A stretch of 43,081 bases of DNA from CAVRXT01 sp049644285 (GTDB lineage Bacteria > Acidobacteriota > Terriglobia > Acidiferrales > UBA7541): contig JBARRP010000161.1 of assembly GCA_049644285.1 (NCBI GenBank), positions 1 to 43,081 on the forward strand, in the 5' to 3' direction. A program made the position numbers and the translations under genes. The notes below the pieces were generated by a model. It was not told the origin of the DNA, made no database searches, and was given only the letters and a program-made list of their open reading frames with translations. Positions within the stretch are counted from its first letter, which is position 1; every line of letters begins with the position of its first letter. Below are positions 41,248-43,081 of this stretch, piece after piece.

Positions 41248-42579
41248 CTAATATGTGTCGCTCTCGCCCGCTTCCGCCTCCGGGGCAGCTACGTCCATCA
41301 GCTCGATGATCGCATCTTCCGTGGTCTCTAAGCTCTGATTGACCTTCGCGAGATCGTCGCCTATTAGTTTTAACACCGGGGCTGCCGCAGCGTTTTCTTC
41401 TTCACCTTTAACCGCACTTTCTGGCTGCTTGCCTACTAGACCTGCCATCCATTGCCGTACAATCCAATCTGGAGCTCCGCCAGCGCGAATTATCGTCGCG
41501 TAATGTGGCAGTGATTTTCGATAGAAGGTTACTTTGTGCTTCAGGAGTTCGGAAAAGAAGGGGTTACCATTTACAGCGGATGCGCTGACTGTCAGGAAGC
41601 CATGTCGAACCGTTTCATATGCGATCAACCAATGCTCCCTATCGAGATCAGCGTTCTTGAGAGCGTTAGAGATTCGTTTCTTGTTGAAACCCTTGGGCAA
41701 CAAACCTGATTGTTCCATGTGAAGCGCCTGCAGCGCGATGCAGTCGTCGTCGAATCCGGATAGCACTTGCCCCGCTTTGGAATTCAACGTGTAGACATGA
41801 TCCAGGCAGAATGCCAAAGCCCAGGCGACATCACTGCTGAAGCCGCTCGCCTGGTGACCAATGATCATCTTATTTATCGTGCTCGCGATCAGCGGCGCGT
41901 CCAACTTTAAACCGTTAAGCCCCCAAAAGGTTAAGAGAGCAAATCCCTTCTGAGCGGCACCGGGTTCACATAACAACGCTTGAGTTATGCAGCTCTGTGG
42001 GATCCGAGCTACCTTGGAAGTGGGACAGCCGACCTTAAACAAAAGCCCTAGCGCATACATCATCACCGGCTCATCCGGAAATTGCTCGCGGAGGCGAAAT
42101 GCGGTGTCGAAATACCGAATCGTGCCTTGAGAGTTCTTGAAGCGGGCTGTTCGCGCCTGCTTAAGCGTTTCCCGCCACGGATCTTCGGTCGGACTCGGAA
42201 GCCGAGTGATCGTAGTCTTCTTAGGATTCAGTCGAAGCCTAAACTTGCCGAGCTCTTTGTTGAGTCTCTTCAAGGTCTCTTCCGCCTGCTCGCGAGTATC
42301 TGCAGCTGATTCGTAATCATCAAACCAACGGAAGGCGCGGCCCTGGCGGGGCTTAACTGCTCTATCGACCTGAGCCAGGACCAACTCTGAGAGAAGGAAA
42401 GATATGTCGTTTCCGACGGGTACTCCCTGACTGACCTTTCCATCGAGATCCATTAACGCTTGGTCGAGCTTTTTTCCGAGAAAGCTCGTATTTCCCCAAT
42501 TCGACCTGCTTCTAAGCTGTGGGTCGACCGCCCAGCCGATCGCGTGCCGTGTAAAGGGACGGATAGAATTGGCTGACAT
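41248..42579 (-). CDS. Reverse transcriptase, defence-type (DRT/Abi-like), main fragment
   Basis: 443 residues of a reverse transcriptase missing its N-terminus. RT core seen: GVPVGNDISFLLSELVLAQVDR (near 52-73), the catalytic FDD in FRWFDDYES (86-88, replacing YADD), and LGKFRLRLNPKKTTITR. A long all-helical C-terminal region of about 300 residues follows, as in Abi-like and DRT-type RTs, not the maturase domain of group II introns. The RT-A segment (DVSQFYPSLYT) lies in another frame at 42512-42957; removing one G of the CC pair at 42547-42548 (plus strand) joins the frames as SLYTHAIGW. As it stands the protein cannot be made whole. No partner gene or adjacent ncRNA is recognised. Exact DRT class not assigned. 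Confidence 0.75.
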   Translation of the reverse strand: MSANSIRPFTRHAIGWAVDPQLRSRSNWGNTSFLGKKLDQALMDLDGKVSQGVPVGNDISFLLSELVLAQVDRAVKPRQGRAFRWFDDYESAADTREQAEETLKRLNKELGKFRLRLNPKKTTITRLPSPTEDPWRETLKQARTARFKNSQGTIRYFDTAFRLREQFPDEPVMMYALGLLFKVGCPTSKVARIPQSCITQALLCEPGAAQKGFALLTFWGLNGLKLDAPLIASTINKMIIGHQASGFSSDVAWALAFCLDHVYTLNSKAGQVLSGFDDDCIALQALHMEQSGLLPKGFNKKRISNALKNADLDREHWLIAYETVRHGFLTVSASAVNGNPFFSELLKHKVTFYRKSLPHYATIIRAGGAPDWIVRQWMAGLVGKQPESAVKGEEENAAAAPVLKLIGDDLAKVNQSLETTEDAIIELMDVAAPEAEAGESDTY

Positions 42580-42957
42580 CGGTTTTCAGAAGAAAAGAAG
42601 ATCCGGCTCGAATTGCAGTCCGCTCTTTTGCGAGACTCGAATGGCTGACCATTGGCTGAATCGACCGGTGACGCCCGGTGGCATAAACAGGGCGACTTCG
42701 TGAAATTGTGGAGCTACTCGCTCTTTTCAGAAGGCGTCCGAAGTGCTTCGCCGTCAGTTCAGCAAGTCCAGCGAAAGATGCTGGATGCGGTATTCGAAGC
42801 TCGCGACGATCTAGACCAGGACGGGCCAACTGGTATTTGACGCACTCGGTAAAATTGCCTGCCGGCTTGTACTTCGCGATTGTTGAACGGCCGATTTTGG
42901 TTGTCGCAAATTTAGCGAACAACTCAGTGAAAAAAGCGGGCGGCAGCTCCTTTGGGT
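42512..42957 (-). pseudogene. Reverse transcriptase N-terminal fragment, broken at both ends
   Basis: The N-terminal part of the same reverse transcriptase. It reads PKELPPAFFTELFAKFATTKIGRSTIAKYKPAGNFTE and on to the RT-A motif FLLKTDVSQFYPSLYT (catalytic Asp near 42578), then shifts out of frame at 42547-42548 and stops at 42512. Upstream it has no start codon: the coding match ends at about 42952-42957, where DNA encoding an IS110-type transposase begins on the opposite strand. The first residues and the promoter of the gene are therefore missing. A TTG at 42922 is the only in-frame start. Confidence 0.7.
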
Positions 42958-43081
42958 CCGATCCGGGCGGCGGTGTTGCTGGGCATTGTGCAGACGCCGC
43001 ACCGCTTCCGCACCAAGCGGCCGCTGTGGAAATACAGCGGTTTTGCTATCGAAACCCACAGCAGTGCCGATCACCGCTCGG
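42952..43081 (+). mobile_element. IS110-family transposase, C-terminal fragment
   Basis: An open frame from about 42955 to the window edge encodes GPIRAAVLLGIVQTPHRFRTK and then RPLWKYSGFAIETHSSADHRS, matching the C-terminal domain (Transposase_20) of IS110/IS116/IS902 transposases. Only this piece is visible; it has no start, because the DNA to its left encodes the reverse transcriptase N-terminus on the other strand. The element continues to the right. Confidence 0.75.

Overview
The window looks like a piece of an Acidobacteriota (soil-type, Terriglobia/Koribacter-like) chromosome. This is inferred from the mix of a PEP-CTERM protein, PilZ proteins, a Tat-exported ferritin-like protein, Ig-like/repeat lipoproteins and many small lineage-type membrane proteins, in DNA of moderately high G+C. 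No rRNA, tRNA, CRISPR array or replication origin was recognised.

Layout. 0-8.4 kb holds small stress, envelope and signalling genes: a zinc-ribbon protein, a lone receiver domain, a PilZ/YtxH/membrane-protein operon, a YihY/BrkB membrane protein broken by a one-base frameshift, several small envelope proteins, a Tat-type ferritin-like protein and a PEP-CTERM protein. 8.4-9.3 kb holds a membrane-anchored protein with the signature of a proteasome-type Ntn-hydrolase. 9.3-18.6 kb is a compact one-strand phage block reading leftward: three structural-type proteins (one of 1516 aa), a zinc-finger protein, a putative small terminase and the large terminase. The order resembles the end of a T7-like late region, but no portal, capsid or integrase is visible. 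19.2-19.9 kb holds a receiver-PilZ protein.

20.3-24.1 kb is a four-gene oligopeptide/nickel-type ABC importer (two ATPases, two permeases) without a binding protein. It is followed by an ECF sigma factor, a soluble zinc-type anti-sigma-like protein, a small exported protein and a lipoprotein with two Ig-like domains and four ~105-residue repeats.

28.5-40.3 kb is the most coherent system: an OpgC-type glucan acyltransferase, an ABC exporter, a cyclic beta-1,2-glucan synthase-like protein that stops before the usual C-terminal GH94 phosphorylase module, an exported GH39-type glycosidase and, convergently, a Tat-exported GH144-like (endo-beta-1,2-glucanase type) protein. I infer a locus that makes, exports, decorates and trims a beta-glucan.

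41.2-43.1 kb holds a reverse transcriptase of the defence-associated (Abi/DRT-like) kind. It is broken twice: by a one-base frameshift between RT motifs, and at its start by a junction with the C-terminal part of an IS110-family transposase that runs off the window.
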